A stretch of 64,000 bases of DNA from Cognatundibacterium luofuense (GCF_018139685.1 NZ_JAGSPN010000011.1:99548-163547); one strand, 5' to 3'; positions 44,707 through 55,102 are shown, numbered from the stretch's first letter. Notes: generated from the letters alone by a model not told the origin. Numbers and translations are program-made.

Positions 44707-45999
44707 TCACGGCACCTGTGCGCTGACTTCGCGCTGACGGCTGCAATCGCTGCGCGGCATGGTCTGCGTGGTGACTTCCGGCCAGGCTTTTTGTAATGCC
44801 CCCTGCGCCAGCATCAGATCTTTCCGGAACTCGGTCAGATAGCGGGTACGCTCTTCCGACTGCCATTCCTGATCGGAAAATCCCTTCACCGCATAGGTGC
44901 GGGTTTGCAGGCGTTCTCCGTCCAGCCGTGGCAACAGCAAACGATCCGGATCAGCATCTTCTTTCAGCAAATAACCTTCTATGTCGCGCAGACGTAAAGG
45001 GAAAACCGGATTCAGGTCACGGATCAGATTGCCGGCCAGCGGCATTCTCACGTTGTTCATTCCCTGATTTAACAGATCATTGAATGTCAGCAGCGCCAGC
45101 GGTGTGCCACGGGCATCGTCCACCCTCGCCGTGATCACATAGCGTCCCGGCAGGTTGACCTGTAATTTCAGCGCGAACTGTAAAGCGCCTTCCTGCAGAC
45201 TGTCGGCCGGATTGCCAACCCATTGCGCCGGTAATTGCGGCGAGTAAATGACATCCCAGAAAATCTGTCCGGCCTGACCATTGACGCGGTATTGCAATTC
45301 GGTGCGGATCGTCCCGTGAAAAGTCGCCAGACTGGTTTGCTGCGGTGTCAGGCGGATACGCAGCATGCCATCGCTGTTCTGCATGTCCGGCACAACATCC
45401 GCCACCGGACGGGTATTGCCGAACACCAGACCTTTACTGATGATTTTTTCCGCTTCCAGCGGCAGCTTCTGACCATTCTGACTGACAGCCGCCAGTACAA
45501 ATTCTGCGCTTTCATTCTGTGCCAGATACACACGGTTCTGGCTCGATTGCATTTGTATCGTGTTATCGGTGCCGCCCCCTGCTTTGCGCATCGCATGCCG
45601 CTCCAGCACGGGTTGATTCGGATAGACCTGATCAGGATGCTCGCTGACCGGACGGGAAGTATTCGGATAACGGGTTTGATACTGGTACTGACAAAGCGTC
45701 TGATCTGCCATCACCACTTGTTGCTCCAGCATGGCTTTGGAACGACCGAGCGCAGCCTCGGCAGGCAATGCGGCAGTCGTTGCCTGCGGTGAAGCGGTGC
45801 CGGGTCGCACACCCGCAGCCGCGACCACCGGCGCAATCGCCTGTTCAGTGCGCAATTGCAGCACGACACCGGCAATCAGGGCGGCAATGACGATAGTCAG
45901 CGCTGCAATCTGCAAGCCACTCAGACGAAAACGCCCGGAATGCCCGTTAGCGGGCATGTCAGGCGTCTTCTTTTTTGGCTTTGAACGGTCAGATCGCAT
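44707..45999 (-). CDS. Membrane-anchored protein of unknown function, partner of secreted hydrolase
   Basis: I do not recognise the family. The 430-residue product has a short basic cytoplasmic tail, one membrane segment (about residues 28-48, LSGLQIAALTIVIAALIAGV) and a large periplasmic part that is beta-rich in its middle and end (GRYVITARVDDARGTPLALLTF). The start is set at an ATG that overlaps the stop of the upstream gene by 11 bp (ATGCGATCTGA); no ribosome-binding site is seen, so translation is probably coupled. It is the second gene of a two-gene unit with a secreted putative hydrolase and could be its chaperone or anchor, by analogy with lipase-foldase pairs (inference). Confidence 0.75.
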   Translation of the reverse strand: MRSDRSKPKKKTPDMPANGHSGRFRLSGLQIAALTIVIAALIAGVVLQLRTEQAIAPVVAAAGVRPGTASPQATTAALPAEAALGRSKAMLEQQVVMADQTLCQYQYQTRYPNTSRPVSEHPDQVYPNQPVLERHAMRKAGGGTDNTIQMQSSQNRVYLAQNESAEFVLAAVSQNGQKLPLEAEKIISKGLVFGNTRPVADVVPDMQNSDGMLRIRLTPQQTSLATFHGTIRTELQYRVNGQAGQIFWDVIYSPQLPAQWVGNPADSLQEGALQFALKLQVNLPGRYVITARVDDARGTPLALLTFNDLLNQGMNNVRMPLAGNLIRDLNPVFPLRLRDIEGYLLKEDADPDRLLLPRLDGERLQTRTYAVKGFSDQEWQSEERTRYLTEFRKDLMLAQGALQKAWPEVTTQTMPRSDCSRQREVSAQVP

Positions 46000-46873
46000 T
46001 ACTGACCATCGCCGCTCGTACCACGGAGATAATGCCTTGCCAGTTTCCGTTGGCGTAATGGTTATACGCTTCCGCATCATCCCTGAAAGCGACTGAATGA
46101 TAGGCCCACTTCACTGAGCCGCCTTCATTCGCAGCTGTCCCCAGCGTCAGATCATTACAGAACCAGTCACTCGGGTTACACAGAGATTGTCCCGCATTAC
46201 CGGCAATACCACCGGTGCTGTGATAGGCAACTGCTTCATCATCCTGCCCGGGCAAAATGCCGGAATACACCGTGCCTTTTGCACCGGCATACATGTAGAA
46301 CCAGATATTGCGGGTGTCATTGTGATTGAACATCGCGCGTGCTGTGGACGTTTTCAAATCCTTCACCAGCGGTTCTGACAGTGCCCACGAACCCGCATCG
46401 GACAGTTCCGAACCACCTGCAGCGCCAGATGCCGTACGCACCCATTTGATATTCCAGCCAGTCTGGGTTGTGCCATCAGAATTACTGCACTGACCACCAC
46501 TGGCCGGACTGGCGTTCTTTTTGTAACGCGCAGAACCACCGTAATTTGCCAGCGTGTAAGCCATCATCAGATCGCCGGCACTGTGGGTTGCCACGTAACA
46601 CCAGTTGTTACCGGTACAGAAGCAATCCAGTGCGTCGCGGATTTTGCCATTCTGACTGGAGATACTGTTATAGCCATCCCAGTTGACTGCTTTTTTATTG
46701 ACACCAGCAGCCGTGGATGCCGGTCCCCAGTAAGTAAAACTGTTGTAGTCACCAACCACACCGCCACCACCACGGCCATTAACCCATAAGGTGTAATTCG
46801 CCGCCTGCGCTGCACCGGCAAACAATGCCATTGCCAGCACGAAAACCATACTGAACCAACGTGTCGACTTCAT
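45989..46873 (-). CDS. Secreted putative serine hydrolase of unknown family
   Basis: A 294-residue exported protein (signal peptide to about A24, AGAAQA). The sequence VATHSAGDLM around residue 98 has the T-H-S-A-G form of an alpha/beta-hydrolase nucleophile elbow, and WAYHSVAFRDDAEAYNHY near the end could supply the histidine. Several cysteines (C84, C86, C92, and pairs near residues 128 and 235-245) suggest disulphides. A Gly-rich opening (NGRGGGGVVGDYN) may carry the oxyanion loop. A good ribosome-binding site GGGAGC precedes the ATG. No sure family match; lipase or other esterase is the best guess. It is followed by an overlapping membrane-anchored gene. Confidence 0.7.
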   Translation of the reverse strand: MKSTRWFSMVFVLAMALFAGAAQAANYTLWVNGRGGGGVVGDYNSFTYWGPASTAAGVNKKAVNWDGYNSISSQNGKIRDALDCFCTGNNWCYVATHSAGDLMMAYTLANYGGSARYKKNASPASGGQCSNSDGTTQTGWNIKWVRTASGAAGGSELSDAGSWALSEPLVKDLKTSTARAMFNHNDTRNIWFYMYAGAKGTVYSGILPGQDDEAVAYHSTGGIAGNAGQSLCNPSDWFCNDLTLGTAANEGGSVKWAYHSVAFRDDAEAYNHYANGNWQGIISVVRAAMVSNAI

Positions 46874-47243
46874 TACTTAGCTCCCGTAAAGAAATGAATG
46901 AGCGGCAGGATTGCCGCGCCTGTCAGTCCGGTTGTCTCCTCCACTGGTGCGGGATTCATTATTTTTCGTCCTGACAGCGAAGCAGTATCGAAACCGGCAG
47001 CGGTCAGCGTCAATTTGCAGTGCAATATAAAAATGCCGTCGTTTTACCCGACAAACCCTGAAATTCCCTGTTGTTAAGGGCAAAAGCTCAGGCAGACAAA
47101 AATTTAGAGAAAAAAGTCTAAACAAGGTTTGTGACTGCAATACGACATATTTCAAAGACCTTGCGCATGAAACAGGCATCACGAAACAGCACCAAAAACT
47201 CGCTACAATGCGGGCTTCTGTGAACTCACCGGCAGCATAGAAA
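46874..47243. other. Divergent gap between secreted hydrolase and cyanophycinase
   Basis: About 370 bp without a supportable gene, richer in A/T than its surroundings in the centre (47085-47165). It must hold promoters for both flanking units. A small hairpin CCCT/AGGG lies near 47070. Frames that cross it have no family likeness. Confidence 0.6.
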
Positions 47244-48380
47244 ATGACGTATTCCGGAACTCTGTTCATCCTTGGCGGCGCAATCCGGCCGGATCACGAT
47301 GCGATCTGGCACTCCATGGTCGGTGCTGCCGGTGGTGCAGGCAGCCGCTTCGCTGTGATTGCCGCAGCGTCCGGACAAGCGGAAGTCAAAGCACAACGGG
47401 TTTGTGAGCGTCTGCATCATTACCGTGCTGCCCCCCTGACGGTTCCGCTGGCGGCTGAAGGTCAGCTTCCTTTTTCGCCTGCTATCGCGAGCGATACCAA
47501 CTGGGCTGCGGCCGTTGCCACCTGCGATGCAGTCTATCTGAGCGGTGGCGATCAGGGGCGCTTGCGCCACTTACTGCTGCTATCTGATGGCAGCGACAGT
47601 CTGCTGCTGGCGGCGATACGGCAAGTATTCTTACGTGATGGCGTCATTGCCGGCAGCAGCGCAGGCGCGGCAGTACTCAGTCATCTTATGCTGGCTGATG
47701 CCGGTCGCTCTCTGCAGGCATTACAACGCGGATTAGCGATACCGCATGCGATTTGCGGAGGACTGGGTTTCGCACCACAAGACATGCTGATCGACCAGCA
47801 CGCGATTGCACGCGGCCGTTACGGTCGTATGCTGGCAGCACAGATTGCGACGGGAATACCGTTCGCGGCGGGCATCGACGAAGATACTGCACTGATACTG
47901 CAAGATGGCATTGCACGGGTTTGCGGCAGCGGCGTGGTGCTGACGGATATCCGTATGGCACAGGTAAATCCCTTGCCTCCGCTACGGGCGAATAATGTCC
48001 AACTGAGTCTGCTCAGGCATGGTGACTGGCTGGCACTGAGCGACTGGGAAATCCATCCGGCTGAAGGAGCAAAAACCATCCCGCTCTGTAGCGCTGCGGA
48101 AAAATCACTGGACGGTGCATCTCTGCCGGATGCCTTCGATGGCATATCTCTGGAACAAATCACTGAAAGCCTGATACACAGCCCTGCTGCTGACTGCCGT
48201 GCAAAGGCAGGCAATGATGAGTATCCATCTTACGAAGTGCGCTTCCGGAAAACCGCAGCAACCCGCGCGTGGATAAAGGAAAATCAGGAATACCGGCAGC
48301 TTAGTTTTGCTGGTCTGCAGCTTTCTGCAGAGCCGGATACAATGCGCAGCAACAACGACTTTTCCATGGATATTCTATGA
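47244..48380 (+). CDS. Cyanophycinase (peptidase family S51)
   Basis: Serine exopeptidase that degrades cyanophycin, the arginine-aspartate storage polymer, to beta-Asp-Arg dipeptides. The 378-residue protein has no signal peptide, so it acts in the cytoplasm (CphB-like). Visible: YLSGGDQGRL near residue 100, the nucleophile elbow GSSAGA with S139, and the following FAPQDMLIDQHAIARGRYGRM, which carries the family aspartate and histidine. The C-terminal 100 residues are less conserved. Its stop overlaps the start of the lipocalin gene (ATGA). No cyanophycin synthetase is in the window, so polymer synthesis genes must be elsewhere or the substrate is another isoaspartyl peptide. Confidence 0.88.
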   Translation: MTYSGTLFILGGAIRPDHDAIWHSMVGAAGGAGSRFAVIAAASGQAEVKAQRVCERLHHYRAAPLTVPLAAEGQLPFSPAIASDTNWAAAVATCDAVYLSGGDQGRLRHLLLLSDGSDSLLLAAIRQVFLRDGVIAGSSAGAAVLSHLMLADAGRSLQALQRGLAIPHAICGGLGFAPQDMLIDQHAIARGRYGRMLAAQIATGIPFAAGIDEDTALILQDGIARVCGSGVVLTDIRMAQVNPLPPLRANNVQLSLLRHGDWLALSDWEIHPAEGAKTIPLCSAAEKSLDGASLPDAFDGISLEQITESLIHSPAADCRAKAGNDEYPSYEVRFRKTAATRAWIKENQEYRQLSFAGLQLSAEPDTMRSNNDFSMDIL

Positions 48381-48922
48381 AAAACACGCATTTGTTTGCC
48401 CGTACTTCGGTACTGGCAGCACTGGTCAGCACTTGTTTACTGGCGGCATGTCAAAGCAATGATGACCGTGGCCAACCTATGCAAACCGTTGCCAGCGTTG
48501 ATTTGCAACGCTGGCAGGGCACATGGCATGAGGTAGCAATGATCCCTAACCGGTTTCAGAGTCAGTGCGTTACCAATACGACGGCACGTTATACACAGCG
48601 CGATGGTTATATCGAAGTACTCAACAGTTGCAGCGCCAAAGAGGGCAAAACCCATCAGGCAACCGGCAAAGCCAGCGTCGTGGAAGGTAGTCAGAATACT
48701 AAACTGAAAGTCAGTTTTTTCTGGCCGTTTTCCGGCAATTACTGGGTACTGGCACTGGACCCGGATTATCGCTGGGCAGTAGTCGGTGAACCTTCCCGTC
48801 AGTATGGCTGGGTACTCGCGCGCGACAAACAATTATCCGAGCAGGACTGGCAAAAAATCTGGGCTGCCGTGACCTCTGCCGGTTATCAGACCAGTCAGTT
48901 CCGTAAAACTGAGCAGCGCTGA
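48377..48922 (+). CDS. blc: Lipocalin lipoprotein, Blc type
   Basis: Outer-membrane lipoprotein of 181 residues. The lipobox is LLAAC (C25), followed by a lipocalin domain with GTWHEVAMIPNRFQSQC (the G-x-W motif) and, near the end, PSRQYGWVLAR. Bacterial lipocalins bind lysophospholipids or fatty acids and are often stress-induced. It overlaps the cyanophycinase gene by 4 bp, which implies joint transcription although no functional link is known. No terminator hairpin is obvious before the DHH gene 118 bp on. Confidence 0.92.
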   Translation: MKNTHLFARTSVLAALVSTCLLAACQSNDDRGQPMQTVASVDLQRWQGTWHEVAMIPNRFQSQCVTNTTARYTQRDGYIEVLNSCSAKEGKTHQATGKASVVEGSQNTKLKVSFFWPFSGNYWVLALDPDYRWAVVGEPSRQYGWVLARDKQLSEQDWQKIWAAVTSAGYQTSQFRKTEQR

Positions 48923-49040
48923 TCTGCCCGGAAAGTAACAGTGCAAACCTGCGACAAACATTCATTAACAATGCGATAAATCACGGCATACCCTCGCCTT
49001 TCTGCTACAGTGAATACGCCTATTTTCAGGAGAAACCACT

Positions 49041-49979
49041 ATGTCAGCAGAGACGCAAAAGTACCGCCTGATTACCCGCAGCGATTTTGATGGACTGGTT
49101 TGCGCTGTTTTACTACGCCATCTTGATCTGATTGATGATATTAAGTTTGTTCATCCCAAAGATATGCAGGATGGCAAAATCGAAGTCACCGGTCGCGACA
49201 TCACAACCAACCTGCCTTACGTATCCTCCGCCTACCTTTCATTTGACCACCATTTATCGGAAACCCTGCGCAATCAGGGCAAGCACGATAATCAGGTCAT
49301 CAATCCGGATGCTCCGTCCGCAGCGCGTGTCGTTTATGAATATTACGGCGGTATCAACCGCTTTCCGGCAGCGTGGACAGAAATGATGGAGGCAGTTGAT
49401 AAAGGTGACTCCGCCCAGTTTTCCTGCGAAGAAATCCTGCATCCCGAATCTTGGAATTTACTGAACTTCCTGATGGATGCACGCACCGGCCTCGGACGCT
49501 TCCGCGATTTCCGCATTTCCAATTATCAGCTGATGATGGAACTGATCGAACACTGCCGCACCCTCGGTATCGATGAGATTCTGCAGCTACCGGATGTGGT
49601 GGAAAGGGTCAGCCTGTACCGCGATCATGAACGCGATGCGATTGAACAGATTCGCCGCTGCAGCAAAGTGTATGGCAATCTGGTCGTCCTTGATTTACGG
49701 GGTGAAGCACGGATTTTTGCATGTAACCGTTTCATGATTTATGCGCTGTTCCCGGAAACCAATATTTCTATCCACGTCCTGTGGGGCGTTCAGAATCAAA
49801 ACACTGTATTTGCTACCGGCAAGTCCATCCTGAACCGCACATCCGGTACCAATGTTGGTGTCCTGATGCTCGAATACGGTGGTGGCGGTCATGCCAATGC
49901 GGGTACCTGCCAGATTGAGAATGAGCGTGCCGAGGAAGTCTTGCAGCAACTGATTACCCGCATCAATGCCGATGGCTGA
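49041..49979 (+). CDS. DHH-family phosphoesterase
   Basis: A 312-residue cytoplasmic protein of the DHH/DHHA1 superfamily (phosphodiesterases for short nucleotides or pyrophosphate; relatives of NrnA and exopolyphosphatase). Metal-binding motifs: TRSDFDGLVCAVLL near residue 12, SFDHHLSE near residue 68, and the C-terminal DHHA1-type GGGGHANAGTCQI near residue 275. The sequence ahead of the ATG (AGGAGAAACC) is a strong ribosome-binding site. The physiological substrate cannot be read from the sequence. A strong terminator follows. Confidence 0.87.
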   Translation: MSAETQKYRLITRSDFDGLVCAVLLRHLDLIDDIKFVHPKDMQDGKIEVTGRDITTNLPYVSSAYLSFDHHLSETLRNQGKHDNQVINPDAPSAARVVYEYYGGINRFPAAWTEMMEAVDKGDSAQFSCEEILHPESWNLLNFLMDARTGLGRFRDFRISNYQLMMELIEHCRTLGIDEILQLPDVVERVSLYRDHERDAIEQIRRCSKVYGNLVVLDLRGEARIFACNRFMIYALFPETNISIHVLWGVQNQNTVFATGKSILNRTSGTNVGVLMLEYGGGGHANAGTCQIENERAEEVLQQLITRINADG

Positions 49980-50017
49980 TCAGCATCCTCACGAAAATTC
50001 CCGACAGGGAATGTTAT

Positions 50018-50047
50018 AAAAAAAGGGAGCCGAAGCTCCCTTTTTTA
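50018..50047. terminator. Bidirectional terminator between DHH and gcvP genes
   Basis: Stem AAAAGGGAGC / GCTCCCTTTT with a CGAA tetraloop and long A and T runs on both sides, between convergent genes. Confidence 0.92.
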
Positions 50048-50054
50048 TCGTCTG

Positions 50055-50086
50055 CTTATCTGACCGGAAAAATCAGGTCAGATAAG
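50055..50086. terminator. Second hairpin after gcvP
   Basis: Perfect 11-bp stem CTTATCTGACC / GGTCAGATAAG with a 10-nt loop, 11 bp beyond the gcvP stop. No T run follows; likely an mRNA-end stabiliser ahead of the main terminator. Confidence 0.6.
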
Positions 50087-50097
50087 AACAGCCGGTA

Positions 50098-52977
50098 TTA
50101 CTGGTATTCGCTCAGCGGAATGCAGGAGCAGAACAGGTTACGGTCACCGTAGACATTGTCTGCACGGCCAACCGGTGCCCAGTACTTCTGCTTACGCAGA
50201 GATGCGACAGGGTACGCGCCGGTTTCGCGGCTGTATGGACGGTCCCAGGTTTCCGACACCAGTGTTTCGATGGTGTGCGGTGCATTTTTCAGCGGATTGT
50301 TTTTCGCATCAAATTCACCACTGGCCACTTTTGCGATTTCTTCACGGATAGCGATCATCGCGTCGATAAAGCGATCCAGTTCAACCAGCGATTCACTTTC
50401 GGTTGGCTCAATCATCAGCGTGCCAGGAACCGGGAAGCTCATGGTCGGAGCATGGAAACCAAAGTCGATGAGGCGTTTTGCCACGTCTTCGTTGGAAATA
50501 CCGGTGGCATCTGCCAAAGGACGCAGATCGATAATGCACTCATGCGCAACCAGACCGTCATGGCCTGTGTACAGTACCGGATAGTGTGGTGCCAGACGTT
50601 TTGCAATGTAGTTAGCAGCCAGAATCGCTGTTTCTGTCGCAGTACGCAAACCAGCAGCACCCATCATCGCGATGTACATCCAGGAGATAGGCAGAATCGA
50701 TGCGGAGCCGTAAGGCGCTGCACTGACTGCGCTGATACCATCTTCACTGCGGACATAACCAGTGGAGCGCTGATTCGGCAGGAATTTTGCCAGATGCGCA
50801 CCGACTGCAACCGGGCCTACGCCTGGTCCGCCACCGCCGTGAGGGATACAGAAAGTTTTGTGCAGATTCAGATGGCTGACGTCGCCGCCGAATTTACCCG
50901 GTGCAGCAACACCAACCAGCGCATTCATGTTCGCGCCGTCAACGTACACCTGACCGCCGTGGCTGTGAACGATTTCGCACAATTGCTGGATACCTTCTTC
51001 AAACACACCGTGTGTCGAAGGATAGGTCACCATGATTGCTGCCAGATTGGCACTGTGTTTTTCTGCTTTTGCACGCAGATCGTCCAGATCAACGTTACCA
51101 CGCTCATCACAAGCGACTACCACAACTTCCATACCCACCATCGCTGCGGATGCCGGATTTGTACCGTGTGCAGAAGATGGAATCAGACAGATATTACGGT
51201 GACCTTCGCCACGGGATTCATGGTATTTCTTGATGACCAGCAAACCGGCGTATTCACCTTGTGAACCGGCATTCGGTTGCAGAGAAACAGCATCGTAACC
51301 GGTTGCTGCGCACAGCATGGCTTCCAGCTGATCAATCATTTCACGATAGCCAACTGTCTGATCTTCGGGAACAAACGGGTGGATACTCGAGAATTCTGGC
51401 CAGGTCACCGGAATCATTTCGCTGGTCGCGTTCAGTTTCATGGTGCAGGAACCCAGCGGAATCATGCTGCGGTCCAGTGCCAGATCTTTGTCAGCCAGAC
51501 TACGCAGGTAACGCAGCATTTCGTGTTCTGCGTGATAGCGGTTGAATGTCGGGTGAGTCAGGTATGCGCTGGTACGTGCCAGTTTTGCCGGGAACGCATC
51601 TGCTGCTGCAGCTTCAGTCTGATCAAAGTCAGGTACTTGTTTGCCTTGCGCCAGAATTTCCCAGACAGCAATCACGTCTTCGCGTGTAACGGTTTCATCG
51701 AAAGAAACACCAACCTGCGTTGCAGAGATCTGACGCAGGTTATAGCCTTTTGCCTGTGCCGCTGCGTGCACTGCTGCTGCATCAGCCACGTTGACTGTGA
51801 TGGTGTCGAAGAAAGTTGCATTTGCCAGCGACAAACCAATAGTTTTCACACCGGCTGCCAGTGTGCTGGTGTAGCGGTGTACACGTTGCGCGATACGGCG
51901 CAGACCTTGCGGGCCGTGATAAACAGCGTACATCGATGCGATCACCGCCAGCAGTACCTGTGCGGTACAAATGTTGGATGTCGCTTTTTCGCGGCGGATA
52001 TGCTGTTCGCGTGTTTGCAGTGCCAGACGGTAAGCAGGTTTGCCTTGCGCATCGACACTCACGCCTACCAGACGACCAGGCATGCTGCGTTTGAATGCAT
52101 CACGGGTGGCCATGTAACCTGCGTGCGGACCACCGAAGCCCAGTGGTACACCGAAACGCTGGCTGTTACCAACCACAACGTCCGCGCCCCACTCACCCGG
52201 TGGCGTGATCAGTGTCAGTGCGAGCAAGTCAGCCGCAACGATGACCATTGCGCCTTTAGCATGGATTGCGTCTGCAAATTCTTTGTAGTCACGGATGTCG
52301 CCGTTTGCGCCCGGGAATTGCAGCAATACGCCAAAGCAATCATTTTCCAGCGCTTCTGTGCCTTTGCTGACACGGATTTCCACGCCCAGTGGTTCTGCGC
52401 GGGTACGCAATACTTCCAGTGTCTGCGGCAGTACATCTTCTGCAACGTAAAACACATTGGATTTAGATTTGCCGACACGCTGAATCAGTGTCATTGCTTC
52501 TGCCGCTGCCGTACCTTCGTCCAGCATGGAAGCATTCGCGATATCCATGCCTGTCAGGTCTGTCAGCATAGTCTGGAAATTCAGGATCGCTTCCAGACGG
52601 CCCTGAGAAATTTCCGGCTGATATGGCGTGTAAGCGGTGTACCAGGCAGGATTTTCGAAAATATTACGCAGAATAACGCCAGGAGTATGGGTATTGTAGT
52701 AACCCTGACCGATCAGCGATTTCAGTACTTTATTTTTCGAAGCAATGGATTTCAGCTGAGCCAGTGCGGACTGTTCAGACTGCGCTTCGGTAAACATGCC
52801 GAGTGGCAGTAAGTCTTTACGACGGATATTGGCAGGAACAACAGCATCGATCAGGGCTTCGCGGCTGGCGTAACCAACGGTTTCCAGCATTGTTGCCTGT
52901 TCTGCTTCGGAAGGACCAATGTGGCGAGCGATAAATGCGTCGCGTGCTTCCAGTTCAGAGAGAGAAATTCGGGTCAT
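50098..52977 (-). CDS. gcvP: Glycine dehydrogenase (decarboxylating), P protein
   Basis: PLP enzyme that decarboxylates glycine and passes the aminomethyl group to the H protein. The 959-residue protein carries both halves of the fused bacterial P protein; the PLP-lysine region is [18 protein letters not shown] near residue 705, with [13 protein letters not shown] before it. The start [21 protein letters not shown] is set by family N-terminus; 31 upstream open codons are discarded, and no good ribosome-binding site is seen. Last gene of gcvT-gcvH-gcvP, 135 bp after gcvH. Confidence 0.97.
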   Translation of the reverse strand: MTRISLSELEARDAFIARHIGPSEAEQATMLETVGYASREALIDAVVPANIRRKDLLPLGMFTEAQSEQSALAQLKSIASKNKVLKSLIGQGYYNTHTPGVILRNIFENPAWYTAYTPYQPEISQGRLEAILNFQTMLTDLTGMDIANASMLDEGTAAAEAMTLIQRVGKSKSNVFYVAEDVLPQTLEVLRTRAEPLGVEIRVSKGTEALENDCFGVLLQFPGANGDIRDYKEFADAIHAKGAMVIVAADLLALTLITPPGEWGADVVVGNSQRFGVPLGFGGPHAGYMATRDAFKRSMPGRLVGVSVDAQGKPAYRLALQTREQHIRREKATSNICTAQVLLAVIASMYAVYHGPQGLRRIAQRVHRYTSTLAAGVKTIGLSLANATFFDTITVNVADAAAVHAAAQAKGYNLRQISATQVGVSFDETVTREDVIAVWEILAQGKQVPDFDQTEAAAADAFPAKLARTSAYLTHPTFNRYHAEHEMLRYLRSLADKDLALDRSMIPLGSCTMKLNATSEMIPVTWPEFSSIHPFVPEDQTVGYREMIDQLEAMLCAATGYDAVSLQPNAGSQGEYAGLLVIKKYHESRGEGHRNICLIPSSAHGTNPASAAMVGMEVVVVACDERGNVDLDDLRAKAEKHSANLAAIMVTYPSTHGVFEEGIQQLCEIVHSHGGQVYVDGANMNALVGVAAPGKFGGDVSHLNLHKTFCIPHGGGGPGVGPVAVGAHLAKFLPNQRSTGYVRSEDGISAVSAAPYGSASILPISWMYIAMMGAAGLRTATETAILAANYIAKRLAPHYPVLYTGHDGLVAHECIIDLRPLADATGISNEDVAKRLIDFGFHAPTMSFPVPGTLMIEPTESESLVELDRFIDAMIAIREEIAKVASGEFDAKNNPLKNAPHTIETLVSETWDRPYSRETGAYPVASLRKQKYWAPVGRADNVYGDRNLFCSCIPLSEYQ

Positions 52978-53112
52978 GATGATATGCGATACAAGGGGGA
53001 AGTCTTGAACCGCTGCCGGAAGGCTTCTGTGCTCAGAAACTGCTTCCGCGCACATCTTTGCACCCGGCAACGGAGGAAGGCTGATTACACTGAATCAGCC
53101 TGCGAACAGTAA

Positions 53113-53490
53113 TTAGCCGATGTTTTTAGCGTAGTCGTCTGCGCTCATCAGGGCATCTACTTCAGCCATGTTAGCTGGCTTCAGTTTGAACAGCCATGCA
53201 GAGAATGCATCTGCATTGATGGATTCAGGTGCGTCTTTGACTTCGTCATTGATCGCAACAACTTCGCCGGAAACCGGTGCGTAAATGTCGCCTGCAGCTT
53301 TAACAGACTCAACCACTGCGCAGTCTTTGCCTGCGCTCAGTTCTGTACCAACGGCTGGCAGATCAACGAAAACGATATCGCCCAGTGCATCTTGTGCGTA
53401 AGCAGTAATACCCACTGCAACAGTACCGTCGGCTTCTACGCGTACCCATTCATGAGACTGGGTATATTTCAGTTCTGCTGGAACACTCAT
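53113..53490 (-). CDS. gcvH: Glycine cleavage system H protein
   Basis: Lipoyl carrier protein of the glycine cleavage system, 125 residues. The lipoylated lysine lies in [20 protein letters not shown] (about residue 63). TTGGAG is 7 bp before the chosen ATG (MSVPAELKY). It lies 73 bp after gcvT. Confidence 0.97.
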   Translation of the reverse strand: MSVPAELKYTQSHEWVRVEADGTVAVGITAYAQDALGDIVFVDLPAVGTELSAGKDCAVVESVKAAGDIYAPVSGEVVAINDEVKDAPESINADAFSAWLFKLKPANMAEVDALMSADDYAKNIG

Positions 53491-53563
53491 GTTTGACTCC
53501 AAAGATTTTTAAAATAAAACGGAAATAAATACGGGGTGCGCATCAGGCACCCCGTTCAGAAAT

Positions 53564-54694
53564 TCAGGCAGCGAGTACTTTGCCGTTACGGACAAATGGC
53601 AGCTTCACAACCGTTGCCGCCAGTTGTTTGTCACGAATAACAACGTGGACTGTGTCGCCAACCACAACACCCATTGGCAAACGTGCCAGCGCAATCGCTT
53701 CCTGCATAGACGGGCTGAAAGTACCACTGGTGATTTCGCCTTCCCCTTGTGCGCAGATCACTTTCTGATGCGCACGCAGAATGCCACCTTTTTCACGCAA
53801 AATCAAACCGAGGAACTGAGCCTTCTGACCTTGTTCCAGCAGTGCTTGCTTACCGACGAAATCACGTTCGCTGACCAGATCGATGGTCCAGGCCAGACCT
53901 GCATCCAGCGGGTTGACGGTCTCATCCATGTCCTGACCGTACAGGTTCATACCTGCTTCCAGACGCAGCGTGTCACGCGCACCCAGACCAGCCGGTTTGA
54001 CACCAGCAGCGGCCAGTGCATTCCACAGGTCAGCAGCGCGTTCTGCTGCCACACCGATTTCGAAGCCGTCTTCACCGGTATAGCCGGTACGTGCCACCAT
54101 AACTTCACCGAATGCTGTGCCCGGAACGATAACCACGTTGAATGGCTTCATTTCAGCGCTGGCTTCTTTTGTTTCCGGCAAAACTTCCCATGCTTTAGCA
54201 CGGGCATTCGGGCCTTGTACCGCGATCAGTGCATAAGCACCTTCACCGGAACGACGCTGTGTAATGGTCAGGCCAGCAGCAGTTTCTTCGTTACGTTTTT
54301 GCATCCAGACGATATCTTTTTCCGCTGTACCGGCATTCACCACCAGACGGAACCAGTTTTCACTGAAGAAGTAAATAATCAGATCGTCGATAACGGTGCC
54401 TTCAGGCTTCAGCATGCAGGAATACAGCGCTTTGCCCGGCACTTGCAGTTTATCGACATTGTTTGCTACCAGACCACGCAGGAAAGCGCGGACGTTGTCA
54501 CCTTTCAGGTCAACAACGCACATATGAGATACGTCGAACATACCGGCGTCACGGCGCACAGCGTGATGTTCTTCAATTTGGGAACCGTAATTAACAGGCA
54601 TATCCCAGCCGCCGAAATCGACCATTTTGGCGCCGGAAGCACGATGCGTTGCGTTGAGTGGAGTTACTTTGAGAGATGTCGCTGCTTGCGTCAT
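53564..54694 (-). CDS. gcvT: Glycine cleavage system T protein (aminomethyltransferase)
   Basis: Tetrahydrofolate-dependent enzyme that releases ammonia from the aminomethyl-H protein and forms 5,10-methylene-THF. The 376-residue protein shows [32 protein letters not shown] and the folate-site segment [27 protein letters not shown] precedes the ATG at good spacing. It is the first gene of the leftward gcv operon and lies about 65 bp downstream of a tandem glycine riboswitch. Confidence 0.97.
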   Translation of the reverse strand: MTQAATSLKVTPLNATHRASGAKMVDFGGWDMPVNYGSQIEEHHAVRRDAGMFDVSHMCVVDLKGDNVRAFLRGLVANNVDKLQVPGKALYSCMLKPEGTVIDDLIIYFFSENWFRLVVNAGTAEKDIVWMQKRNEETAAGLTITQRRSGEGAYALIAVQGPNARAKAWEVLPETKEASAEMKPFNVVIVPGTAFGEVMVARTGYTGEDGFEIGVAAERAADLWNALAAAGVKPAGLGARDTLRLEAGMNLYGQDMDETVNPLDAGLAWTIDLVSERDFVGKQALLEQGQKAQFLGLILREKGGILRAHQKVICAQGEGEITSGTFSPSMQEAIALARLPMGVVVGDTVHVVIRDKQLAATVVKLPFVRNGKVLAA

Positions 54695-54756
54695 GAAAGC
54701 CTCTTACCAGTTAGAAGGTTATAGCCGGTACAGTCAGCGCTGCACGGCTTCGCAAT

Positions 54757-54962
54757 AACCCCTCTGTCCTGGTACCTGAGAGATTACGGCTCTGCAAGCA
54801 GATCCGTGCGCACCTTCGGTGGGTAGCCGGTGATTTTTGCCGCTACCGCTCTCCAGAGTCTGAGAAAACCAGCCGGTTTTCCGTTGATCGGTCCTTTTGC
54901 CTGAGAGTTTTTGGGTGTTCGCACCTTCGGCGGCAGCTCTGCGCTGCTCTCTCCCGATCAAT
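54757..54962 (-). promoter_or_regulatory. Tandem glycine riboswitch of gcvTHP
   Basis: Two consecutive glycine aptamers on the minus strand. Aptamer 1 (about 54882-54962) reads GATCGGGAGAG ... GCCGCCGAAGGTGC ... CTCTCAGGCAAAAGGACCGATC, with P1 closed by GATCGG/CCGATC. Aptamer 2 (about 54757-54858) reads CTCTGGAGAGCGG ... CCACCGAAGGTGC ... ATCTCTCAGGTACCAGGACAGAG. The short linker between them is typical. The pair should turn the gcv operon on when glycine is in excess. The expression platform, in the 65 nt before gcvT, is not obvious, and no intrinsic terminator is seen there. Confidence 0.95.
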
Positions 54963-55046
54963 TCCGTGGATTATATAAGGCTTATGTGAGGTTGGATATA
55001 TCGGATTCCAAATATTTCATAAGGATGAACATCAGACTGGCAGAAG

Positions 55047-55072
55047 TTCACCGGAACCGTGATTCCGGTGAA
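55047..55072 (-). terminator. Hairpin after the DUF2799-repeat gene
   Basis: Perfect 10-bp stem TTCACCGGAA / TTCCGGTGAA with a 6-nt loop, 30 bp beyond the stop codon. It lacks a T run. It separates this gene from the gcv operon downstream. Confidence 0.55.
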
Positions 55073-55102
55073 TAAAATCTGCACAATTCAGATCAGATGA
55101 CT

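Noticed and set aside
51277-52812. 511-codon open frame on the plus strand across gcvP
   Set aside because: It is antisense to a certain gene, rich in Cys, His and Arg, has no ribosome-binding site and no family likeness. Long antisense frames are expected opposite such coding sequence.
53624-54724. 366-codon open frame antisense to gcvT
   Set aside because: Same reason: full overlap with gcvT and a composition typical of a shadow frame (many Cys, His, Thr, Phe).
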